A stretch of 64,000 nucleotides of DNA from CAZAMB01 sp964501365. Its GTDB lineage: Bacteria; Planctomycetota; Phycisphaerae; UBA1845. Location: positions 62,001 through 126,000 of the forward strand of contig CAZCST010000032.1 in assembly GCA_964501365.1 (NCBI GenBank), written 5' to 3'. Both the position numbers and the translations under genes were made by a program. Positions 63,124-64,000 of this stretch are shown piece after piece. Positions within the stretch are counted from its first letter, which is position 1, and each line of letters begins with the position of its first letter. The notes beneath the pieces were generated by a model that saw only the letters and a list, made by a program, of their open reading frames with translations, was not told the DNA's origin and made no database searches.

Positions 63124-63714
63124 GACGCCTCCGACTGCTTGGGAAAGCTGCCTTCGACCCCGGTGTGCCCGAGGAATTATCATAGCAAGACCTGAATGGC
63201 TTATGCAAGGAAGATTGCCTTGTGGTCCGGGCCGGCGGCTTGCCCGCATCCTCGCCCCATCGGAGGTGGGGGCATGATTTTCCTCGGCATCCGTAATTCT
63301 GACTCATTATCCCCCATACCCAACACTCTACATCCTATACCCTATGCCCTATACCCTGGTACCTGATGCCTAATCCCTGGTCCCTGCACCCTCCTCCGCG
63401 CCTCTGCGGTGAACCACAATCCCCTGATCGCGTTTTCGCAACCATTCGCGCGCCCCGCATGTTCTATAGGTCGAGAGCGCGGGAGAGTTCCGCGCGCACG
63501 TTGTCAAAGGGGGTTCGCATGTCTTCAATCGACAATCGCAAATCGAAAATCGACAATTCGCGCCACGATCACAACCTATTGTGTGCCGCCTCGACCACAC
63601 CACAGTGCGGAAAAATGAAAATGACAAGTCGAACCCATCTTTCAGCCCCCCTTTACCACCCACGCCGGACATCCCGCATTTGGATTTTTGGTCGTTTCGC
63701 TACACCATTCCGTC
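63124..63714. other. Intergenic region with pyrimidine-rich repeats
   Basis: 591 nt without a supported gene. At about 63309-63390 it contains repeated CCCTATACCC / CCCTGGTACC tracts, then CCTCCGCGCCTCTGCGGTGA, a sequence like a common dispersed repeat, and at 63525-63558 an AATCGACAATCGCAAATCGA tract related to the repeat in the DUF971 gene. Confidence 0.6.
63525..63558. repeat. AATCGACA-type dispersed repeat
   Basis: Second copy of the tract at 54656-54693, here outside coding sequence. Confidence 0.65.
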
Positions 63715-64000
63715 ATGAGCAAGAAAACCATCGTAGTCCTGCCGGCCTACAACGCCGCCAATACGCTGGAGCGTACCCTCGCCGACCTCGACCGCTCCAA
63801 CATCGACGACATCATCGTCTGCGACGACGCGAGCACGGACGACACGGTGCGCATCGCCGAGCGCCTGCCGGTCACGTTGCTTCGCCACGACCGCAATCGC
63901 GGGTACGGCGGAAATCAGAAGACCTGCTATCGCGAGGCACTCCGGCGCGGCGCCGACTTCGTCGTCATGCTCCATCCCGATTATCAATACGACGCGAGGG
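63715..64000 (+). CDS. Family 2 glycosyltransferase, N-terminal part
   Basis: 95 residues to the right edge. IVVLPAYNAANTLERTL, IIVCDDASTDDTV, LRHDRNRGYGGNQKTCYREAL and VMLHPDYQYDAR are a GT-A fold of the same family as the gene at 31650-32402. The Asp of LHPDYQ is the metal-binding position. The C-terminal half is outside the window. No Shine-Dalgarno is seen before the ATG. Confidence 0.85.
   Translation, partial: MSKKTIVVLPAYNAANTLERTLADLDRSNIDDIIVCDDASTDDTVRIAERLPVTLLRHDRNRGYGGNQKTCYREALRRGADFVVMLHPDYQYDAR

Noticed and set aside
1..64000. tRNA, rRNA, riboswitch or transposase genes
   Set aside because: Scanning for TTCGA-type T-loops, CCA ends, known riboswitch cores and DDE transposase motifs by eye gave no convincing hit; a covariance-model search would be decisive.

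Overview
The window most likely comes from a member of the Planctomycetota, possibly a Phycisphaerae-like uncultured lineage. This is an inference from gene content: several long secreted proteins with Cys-rich repeats and dockerin-like Asp/Gly loops, IPTLxxWG-type C-terminal sorting tails, a matching exosortase H-like gene, and small zinc-ribbon proteins ending in CPECG. Base composition looks moderately GC-rich. Most genes have a clear Shine-Dalgarno sequence, and I used these to trim many starts. I recognise no rRNA, tRNA, CRISPR array, insertion sequence or prophage.

Region 1 (1-20.3 kb) is dominated by exported proteins: the tail of a sorted protein at the left edge, a VWA lipoprotein, a 1454-residue triple amidohydrolase, two FG-GAP-type propeller proteins (one with an IPTL-type tail), a Beta_propel-family lipoprotein and a dockerin-like protein. 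Scattered among them are peptidase T, a zinc-ribbon protein, a DUF4136-like lipoprotein, an SRPBCC protein and a stand-alone RnfD-like membrane protein. Region 2 (20.4-26.5 kb) is a complete polyhydroxyalkanoate cluster on the minus strand: phasin, thiolase PhaA, a short PhaE-like subunit, PhaC, an SDR and a FabG/PhaB-type reductase. The regulator PhaR is divergent, and the gap between it and the phasin gene holds likely promoters and duplicated operator-like 12-mers. Region 3 (26.5-42.4 kb) holds a pseudopilin-like protein, the exosortase H gene with an overlapping partner membrane protein, and housekeeping genes: rsmA, selA, two glycosyltransferases (the second at the right edge of the window), a diguanylate cyclase, a tandem PTPS/QueD-like protein, a receiver protein, purU, gyrA and oligopeptidase B.

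Region 4 (42.5-64 kb) again encodes exported proteins. These include a 1972-residue protein built from four close copies and one divergent copy of a roughly 200-residue module I cannot name, a 980-residue Cys-rich repeat protein with a 279-nt tandem duplication, two further IPTL-tailed proteins, a PQQ-type propeller protein and an HtrA/DegP protease. Also here are a 2-hydroxyacid dehydrogenase, an alpha/beta hydrolase, a DUF971 protein and a divergent OsmC/TetR pair with a perfect palindrome between them.

The theme linking the window is a protein-sorting system. XrtH at 28.3-28.95 kb is predicted to process the four IPTL-like tails encoded at 0-0.3, 6.9-9.3, 58.0-58.8 and 61.1-63.1 kb, which places substrates up to 30 kb from the enzyme. 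Dispersed short repeats (inverted GTAGGGCGGGC arms, a three-way-junction hairpin, GAGCGAAGCGAAGAAT, AATCGACAATCGACA) lie between genes, and some supply stop codons or in-frame insertions.
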